The notes below the pieces were generated by a model that saw only the letters and a program-made list of their open reading frames with translations, searched no databases and was not told where the DNA came from. A stretch of 64,000 nucleotides of DNA. Origin: Spirodela intermedia. Its lineage: Eukaryota; Streptophyta; Magnoliopsida; Alismatales; Araceae. Of this stretch, positions 24,465 to 37,600 are shown piece by piece; position 1 is the stretch's first letter; every line of letters starts with the position of its first letter. The stretch covers positions 1,468,892-1,532,891 of the forward strand of contig LR746265.1 in the NCBI GenBank assembly GCA_902729315.2, written 5' to 3'. A program made the translations under genes and the position numbers.

Positions 24465-24836
24465 GCTCGCTCGCTTTCTCTCTCTACCAGGATGGCTGCC
24501 GGCGGCGGACGTGGCATTTCTTCGAATAAGTGGTAAACAGATAGCCGAGACGGGCCGGATGCGGCGGCGCTCGTCTCGGCCCTGCGTGCATGCAGCTCGT
24601 GCGCATGCATGCGTGCCGCCCACCGTCGCGACGGCTGCTTGGAGCTGCTACGGAGATCACCGGAGTTGAGCCCCGGTGAGGATGGAAGGGATGGAATAGC
24701 GGCAGAAACCAGCAAAGGTGAGGCCTTTATTGATCATTAAATGATATGGACAGTAAGGAGATTACGAGCGTATTCTAGACTTTCTATACGGATGAGCGCC
24801 TTGCCGTGGCTGGGTCAGAGAGAGGGAACGAGCTTC
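23541..24836. other. Convergent 3' flanks of the two WRC genes
   Basis: 1.3 kb between the stop codons of the inverted WRC paralogs. It contains the 10-bp minisatellite, an AT-rich middle (23900-24200) and a (CT)n tract at about 24438-24485. I saw no gene and no transposon ends that would explain the inversion. Confidence 0.5.
23569..23652 (+). repeat. 10-bp minisatellite, unit ATTCTCTCTC
   Basis: Seven to eight copies of a 10-base CT-rich unit (one copy reads ACTCTCTCTC) begin about 30 bases after the WRC stop codon, probably within its 3' UTR. Confidence 0.9.
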
Positions 24837-26317
24837 CTAAAGGATGGACGACAGTGGCCGGGACTTCATTGGCTTCCCGTTTCCTCCTCTGGGTTCTTCG
24901 CACTCTTCTTCTTCCTCTTCTTCTCCTCCTTCTTCTTCTTCTTCTTCATCTTCATCTTCTTCTCCTCCTGCTGGTTCTTCTTCTTCTTCGTCTTTAGCAG
25001 CAGTAGCGCCGTCTTCCGGCCGGCCTCCCCTCCGCTTCCTCCACAGAGGGCCGAAGCCCGAGTAGTAGTAGAAAGAATCCGAGATGCCGGGGGCCTTGTC
25101 CGGGAGAGGATCTGCCGGCCTTTGTCTCTTATTTCTCGTCTGTGGAGGAGTGCGTTGGCGGCGGACAGCTCCTCCGGCGGTGGGGGGCTTCTCAGATGCC
25201 GAAGCAGCCCTGGGTTTTTTCCTCTGAGAGTAACAGCTGTAGGATCTGAGCTTCTCGAGGTGGTACTGGCAGAGCGAGTAACCCCACTGAGCTTCTCTCT
25301 TGCATTGCCATCCCTTCCCGTCTCCCTTCTTGCAGATCGCCACAGTATTCTTCTTCTCCTCTTCTTCCCCACGTCTCGATTCCTCGTCTCCTTTAGGCGA
25401 CGGCCATGTGCTGGAAGGAACCGCAGAGGCGATGTCAAATATGGCAACCCATGCAGGCAGCCGCTCTCCCTTTCTGCGCTCTCCCTTCTCCCCCGGGGCT
25501 GCCGCGCGACGTGATCGGTGCGGAAAGAGGCGAGGAAAAAGAAGAGCGGAGATCCTGCGGAAAGAACAAGAAAGAGGGAAAGGAGGAACGTTGAAAGCCC
25601 TACGTAGGGTGGTACCTTGAAGCAGCAGCTTGCGACAGGGGCCCGTGCTCCTGCTCTGATCTCCCGTCCTCCTTCCCTCCCTCCTTCTCGGCGGCCTCGC
25701 TGCTCTCCTCCCTCTCGAGTTCCGCTTTCAGCGCCAGAACGTAGATCTCAGAGACGCACGAGGAAATCTAGAGAGATGCAGAAACAATACAGTCACATCG
25801 ATCGGATCGCGTCTTCGTCAGATGAGGAGGCACACAAAATTTTCAGTGTCTGGAGTGACTCGGTAAGGGGAAGGAAGCAAGTAGGCAAGGAAACCCTCGG
25901 AAACCGCCGAGATCGGATTTCGCCGCCGACGTCCGATGACCGTGGAGAGGAGGACGGAGAACAGAGGAGAGAAGCCGAGAAAAAAAGGAGGCGACATCCG
26001 ATCGTCCCGGCGGGGAGAGAACGCGCAGACGGAGACGACGCAGTCGATAATTCCTTCTCGGCGGAAACATGCAGGAGGCGAGACGGTGAACGGATCGATC
26101 CCCTCACCTGTTGAATCCCGTCGTGGGGCTGCCGGAGACGGCCGGCGGGCGCCGCCTCGCTCGCCGGCGGATCCACCTCCGGCGCCGACGGCTCCGCTCC
26201 TCGAGCCGCATCCGTCCCTGCCGACGGCGCCGATGCCGGTGAGAAAGATGAGGAGTTGGAGGAGGCCGCCGCCGGCGCCCGCGACGGCGCATCGGTGCCG
26301 CGCCTCCGAATCCTCAT
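24837..26317 (-). CDS. WRC-domain nuclear protein, inverted paralog, about 359 aa
   Basis: Minus-strand paralog of the gene at 21833-23540. Three exons: 26108-26317 (starts MRIRRRGTDAPSRAP), 25616-25767 and 24837-25554. Junction phases are 0 and 2, the same as in the paralog, with near-equal exon sizes (210/152/718 versus 204/125/745). The WRC motif again has C-x9-C-x10-C-x2-H spacing (Cys195, Cys205, Cys216, His219). Downstream are SDSFYYYSGFGPLWRKRR, a long Glu/Asp-rich tract, and terminal KPMKSRPLSSIL, matching the paralog's blocks in the same order. Residues between exon 2 and the WRC motif differ greatly from the paralog, so the upstream part of exon 3 may hide an extra intron. The exon 3 frame upstream of 25343 contains no ATG, so that stretch must be spliced to an upstream start. 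Function unknown; nuclear location inferred from basic and acidic tracts. Confidence 0.75.
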
Positions 26318-28201
26318 AGCAGGGGATCCCCGAACACGGCGGCGCTCTCCCCCGGCGATGCAGATGGACGACCCGCCGGCTGATGCCGCTGCCCTTCTTC
26401 TTCTTCCTCCGCTTCCCCCAAACGGACGGAGGCTTCCTTCTCTCTCGTCCCCAGTTTTCCCTCTCTGTTCTCACGGCCCCCCGCTGCCAAGAATGCACGA
26501 CCCGGATACTTCGAGAGAACCCCCCAATAATACTTTATTTACCGAAATATCCTTGTTCTCTCAAACATTTTCCCGGCCCTAACTTGCGCCGTCGGAGGGT
26601 TGGGCCCAAATAATGTAGGCCCACTACTGACTAGTTTTGGTGAATAAATGGGGCCCTCTCATGGAACTCGTTGGTGGATTCATTCGCCGCGGCCCATACC
26701 GTACACAGTGTGGCCCCAATAGCATATTATCTGAGAGAGAGAGAGAGAGGAGGGGAGGGAGATAGATAGATAGAGAGAGATAGAGAGAGGGGGGGGAGAT
26801 AGATAGATAAATAGTAGATAGATAGATAGATAGAGAGGGAGAGAGAGAGACAGAGAGGGGGGGGGGGGAGCTGATGAACTCATACTCTCTCCTCAGCACT
26901 TATAGAGTCCCAATAAATATGGAATGGGTCAACTATATTTCCCTCTCTAGATCTCTATTTCTAAATAAATAAATATAGATATTTATTTGATCAATGGATT
27001 CGAGTTAGCTATTATCACATGAGCCTGACTTCGAGAGGGGCTATTTTTTTTTTCTTTCTATGATCATACTGCTATGCTATGTTCAGCAGGGTTTGATACT
27101 TAGCTGAACCATCTAATAATGGCATTTAATGGCGGAAGTTATGGATGTATTTCCACGTTGAAATCAAGAATAATCGCCGGCAGGCTCCTCCAATGAATCC
27201 GCATGTGAAAACATGTGGTCCGATCTGCTTGCCCTCTCTGCGATCGACGAGACTGATCTTGTGTGAGAGACTCTTCGTCGGTGGTTGTTATATCGACGAC
27301 AAGGTTTCCTCCATCGGGTAGAAAATGTTCCTCAGATGGCAGCCAGCCCGATTTAGGGTCTACGATCCTATGGAAAACTGTTCGGACTGTCAGCTTTTCA
27401 TAACTATGAGGAACTGAAGGATATGCAATCGATTCGTCAACTGCTCATTGAATATGCGAGATTCAAGGACCAATTGATGGCCGGATATTTCAGTCAAAAT
27501 CAGAGGCGGCGATGGAGATTACTGCGGTAGGCTTCTCTCGTTCCACTCGACAGCGAACGCCTGATCCGACTTTTAAATCCGAGGAGACGTTTCCGACTTC
27601 CGGCAACCAACCGGGTTGCGGCAGGGTTGTTCAGGTTGGTGCGGCATCGTCGACGAAGCTTCAGATTTCTTCTCATGTCGCCATCGGCGCTGTGGATTCG
27701 GTGTGCGCTTGCGTCCTCGGTAGAGCCGGGAAGTGGACCAAACCGAGCAGAAGTAGAGACCGGGAGGAAGAGGAAGAGGGAGACGGTGAGCGATTCAGAG
27801 GAGGTACCTCGTCAGAAGAAGCCACGAAGGGCTCACACGGGCCGCTCGTGTCGCCGGTCGCCGGAGACGGAGGAGGACCAGCGCAGCTCAGGCCATCGGA
27901 GTTTCCGCCTACTCTCACCGGTGCCTTATGGAATGTTTGGCAACACGTGGACACGAGGCTCTAGCGGGCCCCAGTCGAGGATATAAAATTTTAATTTATT
28001 TTACTTATTTTCCAAAGTCGTTGGGCGTACTTAAAGAGACGAGTTCGCGGTTGGATGTGGTTTGAAAGTGGGGTCCACAAAAAACCTCTCGAAGTCTTCT
28101 CCCCAGCCAATGGCGCGATCTTGGTTGAGAAGGGGAGGATCGCCGGGTGGCGAGAGAGGGAGGGAAATTCGGGGGTGAAGGTTGCGACGGGGAAGAGGAG
28201 A
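26318..28201. other. Spacer between WRC paralog start and TMEM8-like gene
   Basis: Holds the presumed promoter of the minus-strand WRC gene, the compound microsatellite, and GC-rich sequence at 27500-27970. Two overlapping plus-strand frames there (150 codons from 27512 and 119 codons from 27627) look protein-like in part (a run of Lys/Arg/Glu), but neither shows a recognised motif and the frames conflict. I do not call a gene. Confidence 0.45.
26725..26870. repeat. Compound GA/GATA/G-run microsatellite
   Basis: (GA)n, poly-G, (GATA)n, (GA)n and a second poly-G run follow one another. It is expected to be unstable in length. The open frames across it are repeat artefacts. Confidence 0.9.
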
Positions 28202-28657
28202 ATGGATTGGTCGGATCGTGCCCCCCTGTGGCTTCTCCTTTCTTCGTCGTGGCTTCTGCTGTTGGGGTACTGCACTGGCCAGTCGGCGCAAGGGCCGCAC
28301 GGCTCCTTCCGAGTGTCTAGCTTCAGCTTCCCAGACAGGAAGCTGGGCCCTTACGAGTGGAGTTACGCACGAGGTATGCTTTCTACGGGCATGCTCTCCT
28401 CTCCCGTTCTCCCTCCCACCCTCGCCCAACGCTGAGTCTTTTTCAATCTATGGATGTATGTGATACGTGAAGTTTTGTATTTATGTCATCTAGTCGGGAA
28501 TTGAGGGACGATGGGTTACGCTTGTTATCGTTCCGATAACTTGTTGTGCAATTTTGGCAGAAGTTGCCGAAGAGGGGAAGTTGTCGAATTCTCTGGGTCT
28601 GTGATTCGACACTGTAATTATTGGTTTTCCTTTTAATCTCTCATACTAATGTAGGGG

Positions 28658-28691
<34 letters not shown>

Positions 28692-31600
28692 ATGAGGATG
28701 GAGATCAAATATGGCACTAGCAACATACCGTCCGGCTGTTAATTACATCCGGGCGTGTTCTTCACTAAGATCCACTCAGTTATCTTTTATTGGTTTATAC
28801 TTTTATTCGCAATCATTTTTAATAGCTTATCAATTCTTCTTTTTTGGGTATTTTCTCTTTCCATTTCTCATCTCCTGCACTCTTTTCCCTCTTTAAAGCC
28901 TACTCTCTCTCTCCTCTCTGTCTCTCTCTCTTTCTTCCTGCAAGGAGAGAATCGAGAAATTTCATGGCTTATGTATCCACTTGGTCTGCCGTTTCACATT
29001 ATGGTGCATCTAAGGAACTTGACTGTAGGATTGGCATTGAAGGCGCCACGACAATAGTGATTAACATGGGTTATAAGGGGATCTGTAAGGAGTCCTCTTG
29101 CGCATTCAGAAACTATCGAACTGGGATGCTGCAAAAGACTTGCAACCGCACGCACCGCATATTAGACTTCGAAGTTACCCTGAGTTCTCTATTTTCAGAT
29201 ATTCTCATTTTTCTATGTACTACTTGAAAATGTAGAAATTTTTTACTTTATGTTGACAGAACTTTGGTGACTTATCTCAATGATCTTGAGGTTGGAGAGT
29301 TGATTGCAAGGTTCTGTAATGAGAGAGGATTTATTCTGGAATTTTGATGGGCTTTGGTCTTTGGATGATTTGCAACCTTCACATAGACTTTTCGTACGTC
29401 GAATAGAGTTTATTAAGAATCTACTTGGATTAATGGATTTCTTTTCTCGTGTTCTTCACTAAAGGTTTCCTCTTATGAATTCCTAATTAGCTAGTGTTAA
29501 CCATGCACATCACTTGATATGTTAACCATGCTTAGTGTTGTTTATTGAGTAGACTGATATTCAATGCTTATGGCAGTGGAGCTGCCCCCTTGGTTCTCAT
29601 CTATGACCATGAGATTCATCTCTAATGTTGACCTTGTAAGTACACTTCCTCATTTTAGTGACTTAGTTATTCTTGTTGATCAATTTCAGTTAGATTGACT
29701 GTAAATCCTTTGTTTCTTGTTGCTAGATGCTCATAGATAGTTTGATGTGTAATATTATCTCATAAATCAACAACTGATGGATGTAAAGCATTGTGTTTGA
29801 TCATTTAAGTTTACTATGAGATGGAGCTTTGTAGTGTGGTGCCCTTGTTTAGGCAATGGGAGGCCGTGACATTTGTCTATTTGTGCACATGTGTATGTCA
29901 CTATTGTGCCAAGTCATGCAAGAGGATGACAAGTTGTGGCACAATGGTGGTGTGGCTACAAGTTGTAGCATGCTCTTGTCTCATGGTAGGGGTTGTGGGT
30001 GCCTTAGTGACTAGCAATGTAGTGCTATCAAACAAGTAGCCAGCATGTGGGATTGAGAGAAATAATATGTGTCAAATAGGGTCAAATTAGGCTGTAAATC
30101 CACTCATGATTCTTCATTGACACAATCTTTTAGTTGATATCAGCCATTGACTAAGCTAGACTTTGTAGGGGTCTAGTTTAACCTTATGGGCCTGGTATTA
30201 ATATGTAGGCTTCAATTGGGCTTTATTGATGTGGCTTGGGCTATCAAGATTCCTACTTTCAAATTCAATTGAGGGGGTCTTTTTGAGATGATAACAGTAC
30301 ACTACATGAATTCCTTGTATTTACTTTATGTACCTTTTGGCAATGTGGTATTATTCCTCATATTTACATTCCAACTTATTTGACCTTTTGCTTTTCTTAC
30401 TTAGTGCCACCTTTTTAAAAACTCTCGTCTACTACAAGACTTTCAATATTTCTTTCAATAGCATTGAACTTCTAATGCTATCATTATCATCAAAATATCT
30501 TGGATGCTATTTACTTTTTACTCTATTTTCATTTCATTAGTTTGTCTTATCAAGTGTAACAAATTTATGTTTTGCCTTTGATCCCTTGACATGATAATCA
30601 AATTTTCCATAATCTTGATAATAAAACTACTTTTTGTTATTTTATTTCTCAAACTATTTTGATACCTCCTATTTACAGGATAGTGATAAGGTGAATAAGC
30701 TTCCCAAGAGTGAGATGCCCATCATGTGTTTTCGACATAGTGGCCCACCACTTCCAGATGTATCAGACACATCATTGACATATTTACATATGCTTTTAAA
30801 TATTTCTCTATTTTCAAGTCACACGTTCCATATTATTTTTGTCAACATTTGAGATATTCATGTTCTCATCTACTCTACAAGATGTGCATCAAAACAACCT
30901 TCATATTTTGATTTGAGGGATTTATATATCAAAAAATGTCCATTGCATTGGATATGGGTGAGGTCTAAATTAGATTCTTAGGTGATTTTATTTCGGCTAA
31001 ACTTTATAAATCAATGATGAATGTTCTTCTACAATTAAATTTAAATAATGATCTTACTTTGTGAGGAATCAAATTGGCGAGTGGCCACCATTAAAAAAAA
31101 TGTTAAATTTTGCAAGAGAGAGAAAAAATTTGTAGGAGAAGAGTTGAATTGATTTTTTAATCATGAAGAGTGATGATTAATTATTTTTTTTTGTGATAAA
31201 AGTATCACTAGTGTATGAAATGATATAACATCATGATCTTTCTTGTGAATTATTAGCATGAATGTTTTAAATAATCTTAATCATAAAAATATTTAAAATT
31301 ACTTAAAAATGCATGGTTAAATGCACTGAAAATCCTATAATGAATGTTTTAATGTGTTGCCACTTAAGAAATTGATTATTTCTCTTTGCATGGATACATG
31401 TAAACAACTAGTCATATGAATGAAAGTTACACTTTGATTAAGTTTATGAGCTTGATGCATGTGCTCATTATCTAGATAAATACAAATGTGAATTTGGACT
31501 TATACATTATTCCTTCTTAATATTATAAATGATACTAATCTCGATAAATTGTCTCTTACTTTGTGTGCAATTCTTTTTAGTTGTGCACAACCTTATAAGT

Positions 31601-34600
31601 GTGTAAGATAGTTGAAGTCCAGATTGATCTTCAGTCATTAATATTTTAGTTGTCAATTAGGTAAATTATTCTTCTTTTTTGCAGCTTTGAAAATTGCTTT
31701 TAATGGATCTCTCTAAGGTGTAAAAATTCTTCAAAGTGTTGATTGGTGCCTTCCATTTCAAAGAAATATTACAGTGACATTTACAAGTGAATTGGTTTTC
31801 ATAAAGTTTTTCCATAGTACTGTATTAAATATAGAAATATTTAAATATTTTAGAATTTGTTTGTGTTCTATTTTAAAAATTGAGGGATATGATTATATAT
31901 AAGCGAGAAGAGTGCATAATATTCAAAGAAATAATCTTGGTTTGTTGTAATATGGTAATTGAATATAATTTCAGCTATCATTTATAGGCATTCTATTTTA
32001 ATTTCTATATGAATTTTTTTAGTTCCAACTTATGTGGGATTAACTCAATTTTTTTTCCAACCTTGGTGCTTTATTTGTATGATCACGTAATGACTTAGAT
32101 TTATTTGTATATTTTATTTTGATGAAATTTTTATAACCTAATTTTTAGACATGTAAATCTAACATAAAATGAGTTAAACATATTTGGTCTGATTGAACAA
32201 TATACTATAGTTTTAACGTTGATCATATTACAAGATATAATGTAGTATAATATTTGAGGACCTACATATTGATACAATAACAACTCCAACTTTTATTACA
32301 TTTTTATTCATTATATTAATACAAGTTCTTTGGTTGTGTTAATTATTTATGTGAATTTTATCAATTTTAACTTACGGGATGATACTTCTCTACATTGTTT
32401 AGATGTCTCCAGGAATATGGTATGTTGGATATTTCAATAGACTTGGACTTGTAAGAACACAATCAAAGATGGTATATTTACTTTTAAGTCCTTAAAAATA
32501 TGCTCGATTCATTTATCACCCTAAAATATGTAGATTAAGCATACTAAACTATATTAATCTTATCATATTACTAATAAGATGGGTATAGTACGATCACACG
32601 AGGTCATATATATATATTCAGCACCACCTTGAGCATAGAAGGGTGTAGTATGTCAACAATATGGGGTTCATATTGTAACCAGACAATTACTTCACTCTTT
32701 TGTAATTTACTAACATTTATAGGCATTCAAGAAAAAAATTGGATGTCATGTATTCTGGTGTTGGAAATATTAACGCTATTCACAATGATAAAGATAGTAT
32801 TTCTTATTATTATTATTCAAAACATATAAGACATTTTTCTGGTCATAAAAAAGTAGATTGACTTTTGAAGAGAAGAATAAGGCATCATATCTCGATCAAT
32901 TGATAAATGATGAAAAGTTTATGTTGTGCAATGATTCAATGGAGGCTCAATGTCTTGGATATGGTGACATAAAGTTTTACTCTTTGGATGTAGTGGATCC
33001 AACATCACAATTTAAAATTATAGTTGAAAAAGTCAAACATGTTGGAACAACTTTACTAAATAAATCAATGAATGCTGGTAGAATTCTTCTTCTTGATTAT
33101 GCTCGGTATAATGTGATGCAAAATAAAGAATTTTATGACTTTTCAACTATCATAAGTGATACTCATTTGGTTGTTCAATTATCAAAAATCAGTCGCTGGT
33201 ATTTAAGAGTTAGAGTGGTTAATAAGATAGAGGTAAATGGAGAATTTCAAGAATCATATTTTAATACATCATTATGCTTTTGTCCATTGGAAAGTTCAGA
33301 TATGTCCTTTTAGAAAGATTGGATCGAGTTGCACTAGACTTCTCCAATCATTATAAGTGAGTTTTTTTTACTTGATATATTGATCTAAGGCATAGAAAAA
33401 TGTGTCAATATAACTTTGAATTTGCTTGGCAAAAGATCACATAACCTTGTTCAACTTATTGATTATTGTTTTTTAGCATCTATTAAAATGATCTAAGTAT
33501 AATCAAGACTTAACTAGGATGATGAACCTTGACCCAAAGTTGATGTTATTCACATTTCACAATCTTACTTTTTTACTTTTTTACTTATGATTAACTTAAG
33601 AAAAACATATTTAGGCTTTAATTAATTATTAAAAAACTAATAACCTTTTAGTTTATGTGACATAATTTAATATTCTTGTTTGATACCTTAACATATTTCT
33701 TTATATGTTGCAATTCAAGGTTGTAATATAATACTTTTGTCATGCTATTGCTTCTAAAATGATTCATTGAAACCTTGGTAGTTCATTATCTCTATTTAGA
33801 AAAATAGACTAAAATTTTACTCATTTGTCTACGACATGATATCCACCAATGTTATTGAATGGGTGTCAATAAATTACTCTTAGAGCATTCATCTCTAACT
33901 TGCTCATACTTGGTCATATCATAACCTACTTAGTTTATTTTAGTCTTACTCAACAATAAGGCTTAACATCTGGCTCAAATGAGATCCCATAACTTTAACT
34001 TTTAGCTTCATGGATGTTACATGTATATTATATTTTACTTTAAAATAGAGATAGAATTTGAATCTCGTAAATAAGTAAAGATTTTATGTTTCTTTTCGCT
34101 TGAAGAATTGCACATATCATATCTACATGGTACATCATTTGTGAAATTTGTCATTTTAATGAAAGAATAACTTTACATTTATTTTTATGTTTCTTTAAAA
34201 TATTAAATTATAGCCTTTTTATAGTTGCATGTTTTATTTTTGAAATAATCATCATCTCTTGATGAATTATGACCCTCCTCCTAAGATGTCTGACATGCTT
34301 GGTCACAAAAACTTACTATAGATTCAAAATCTTATATTGTTATGAATGAAAATACTTGAGAATGTCAATAAAAGTCTCTTTTATTTCTTCTAATACTCTT
34401 CAAACATCATCTACATTCATGGAAAAGAAAAATATAATTTATCACTATGTAATTTTTTTTAAAATTACATAGTAATGTTAAGATGAAATTATTTTTCATT
34501 TATTTTAAAATACTAGAAGGCACCCAATTCTTAATAGATTTAATTACACCAAATATTTCTCTATTCTTCTTCATGCTCATATCTTTTCTTCTGGATTTAT

Positions 34601-37600
34601 GATATAGAGTAACATTATATGTACATCATATGTCATGAACCAAATAAAATGTGTAATTTGAGTAAGTAGACATGATTCATTTGTGATAGGAATTACACAT
34701 AAGTTTTTCCTTTATTTTGTGAATTCTTGACATCCCTTTAGTTTGTCATGACTAAATCTTTCTTTATATGTTCAAATATAAAATATTTTGGTTTAGCACG
34801 GTAGTCATCATTAACACTAAGACTATTTGTCAAATTTAATTTTATATATTTTTTCTTGATGAATTTCTTGAATGCATTAGTATTTCTTGTTCAATTATTA
34901 TTATATATGATTGATGGTATTGATAGATCTTTATATTTGAAGTCAACAATATGATTCATTATTATTGAAATATTTTCTTAATTCTTATGCGCACATCCAC
35001 TTCAATAATTAAACATATCATTATTCATTTGATTGATTACTTATTTTTGAACTATTGTGATCTTTTACATATTTTCTATTTTCCTTCTCGATCTTATTAT
35101 TTGTTAATCGGAATGTCTTTAAAGTTAGAAAAGTTTCATTTGGAACCACTTCTAAGCAATTATACTATTAATGCAAGAACAAGCATTACATGGACTTACT
35201 TTCTTCTAGAAATTCCACAAGGTGCTACTAGGTCAAATTTACATATTCAATTAGTGTCAAAAAAAAAAATGGATTACAAAATTTTCATAAAATTTGGTGG
35301 GATGCCATCTGATGATAATTGGGACCATTATGCAAATATCACAGATGGTGGGAATGGTTCTATGATGTTGCTGTCTAAAAATAATGAAGATATGATAGAC
35401 TTCTATATTTTGTATGCTAGAGAAGGACTTTGGGGATTTAGAATAAAGAAGAATTCATATAAGAGTCATCACGAGCTTTAGACTATGATGTCCATCACAT
35501 TAGAGTCATGCCAAAGAAGTTGTTCCTCACATGGGAGTTATCATTCTTCTATGGATGAAACTAGATTTTCATCTTACAGGTTACTACTTTTCCATCATAT
35601 TCATTTGAAATTCTACTATTACCACAACATAATTGACAACATCATGAAGTAATCAAATTAATTTTTTTTATTCTATTAGTTTCTTGTTTTCATTTTAGTC
35701 TAACTTCTAGTTCCTCAACTAACTTTTGTCAATGTGATCATGACCATGGAGGCTTTGATTGCAGCAATAAACTTGTCTCACATCAAGGTATCTTTATTTA
35801 ATCTTTAAAATTAATCTTATCACCAAAAATTCTGTAGATATATTATATTTTTTGAGTAGAATACAACACTACTATAATTGTCCTAGTAAAATGAAAGTGG
35901 TAGAGATTCATTTTTTTTCTTTATTATCAATCCACATGTTTGGTTAGAGGTTAGGGTTGGAGATCCTCAAACTTGATATATTTGATGACTATCAACTAAA
36001 AAGGTTTGATACCTAGTAAAATGAATTGGTTATTTATTTGATTATCATTTCACTTGGAACAATTTATAATGCCAAAACTTTAGTTTCATTTCATCAATAT
36101 TGTCTTATGTTTAAAGCATATAGAGTTACCATGTCGAATGTTACCACTTTGACTTTAAGACATATAGATCATCACTTTGAATGTTACCATGCTGATCTTT
36201 GCTTGGAATAAACTTTTGTATGTGTGTCAAATCATCAAACAAAATTCAACAATCAAGAAAGAAATAGAAAAAAAGGAGGAAAGAAAAAGATAGTAAAATT
36301 GAACTAAGATCATAAAGCACAAACATGTATATAATAACAAACCTATGGTAACTCTACATCTAAAAGGAAATAGTCCACATGTTGAAAGATTGATATGAAA
36401 TCTTGAAAGATGTATGTAATGTATATCTATTTGGTAATGTGTCTTTAGGAAGATAAAAAGTTAATGATTGAGCTTTAGATAATATGAATATTAGTGCATG
36501 AAGAATGTTAATCGCATGATAACTTGGTGCCAAAGGAAGATATAATAAAGTTAAGAGCTCCCAATGATCATAATATATTGGTGTATGGTAATTATATGGG
36601 CAAATAGTACAAAACTAATTTACGATTCGGTGAGCAAACACATACTATCAAGAAGTCTTTAAATGTCTTATTGAATGTACATTCTCACTAAAGCACATTC
36701 ATCTTGATGTTTAGTGGAATAACAATTATTCATTAATATAGCATCTAACTCAAGTGGCAACAAGAGTTTCTATTCTATTTTTATTTTAAACACATGTAAT
36801 TCTCGACATATATTATTGAGTTATCTCTAAGTTGAGTCATCTTCAGTCCTTTTCATTTCATTGTAGTAACTATCTTACTATTCTAAAGTCCCATGTTAAG
36901 GGAAGGGGGATGAGAGAGAGGGAAAGAGAGGAAATTTGAGAGATCAAAAAACAGGTTTTACATCTTCCCTCGTAAAGTAAATAACTGTTTACATTTACAT
37001 TAACACCTCTGAGTTGTCTCACATTTATTCATAGTAAATATTTTATTTTAAGTAATCATCTTATAATAGTATACTATAATAGGACTAAGCTTTATAAAAT
37101 TTCATAGGACATGTTTGGCAATCTATTTTTCTTATTGCATCAAATGTGGCAGCTATATTTCCTACTTTTTGGGCTCTTCGGCAGAAGGTACCTTTTTGTT
37201 TATTACATCTGACCAAATGTATTGTAAATAAGGATTGATAGCATGCCTATGAGGTGTTATGTGAAATACTTAAAAACACTAAAAATGGTGTTACACTTGT
37301 TTTAGGTTGAAGTTTTCATTTATTCTTTAGTAAATGACACAACAAATGAATACCTTTCGTGGAAAGCGGAAATTTACTTCTCTTTATGATTTATATTAAG
37401 GGATCGATGAATATTAGTTTTTTCTATAAACAATTTCTCTTGAGCCTAGCGCTTTGAATAGTTTTCTATTTATATTGTTAGACAATATATATATGATAAC
37501 TCTATAATTGGCATGTACACATGCACACCCTTAGTGTCCATTGCATTTAATGATTTTATGCTTGTTGCAAGTTGGGGCTTTAAATACTTTCCATAATTTC

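Noticed and set aside
27512-27986. Two overlapping plus-strand frames of 150 and 119 codons
   Set aside because: Neither has a recognised motif; they conflict in frame, and the GC-rich composition gives open frames easily. RNA evidence would be needed.
28755-29227. Plus-strand frames of 100 and 127 codons within intron 1 of the TMEM8-like gene
   Set aside because: No family resemblance, low-complexity CT-derived residues, and the flanking exons join in phase without them.
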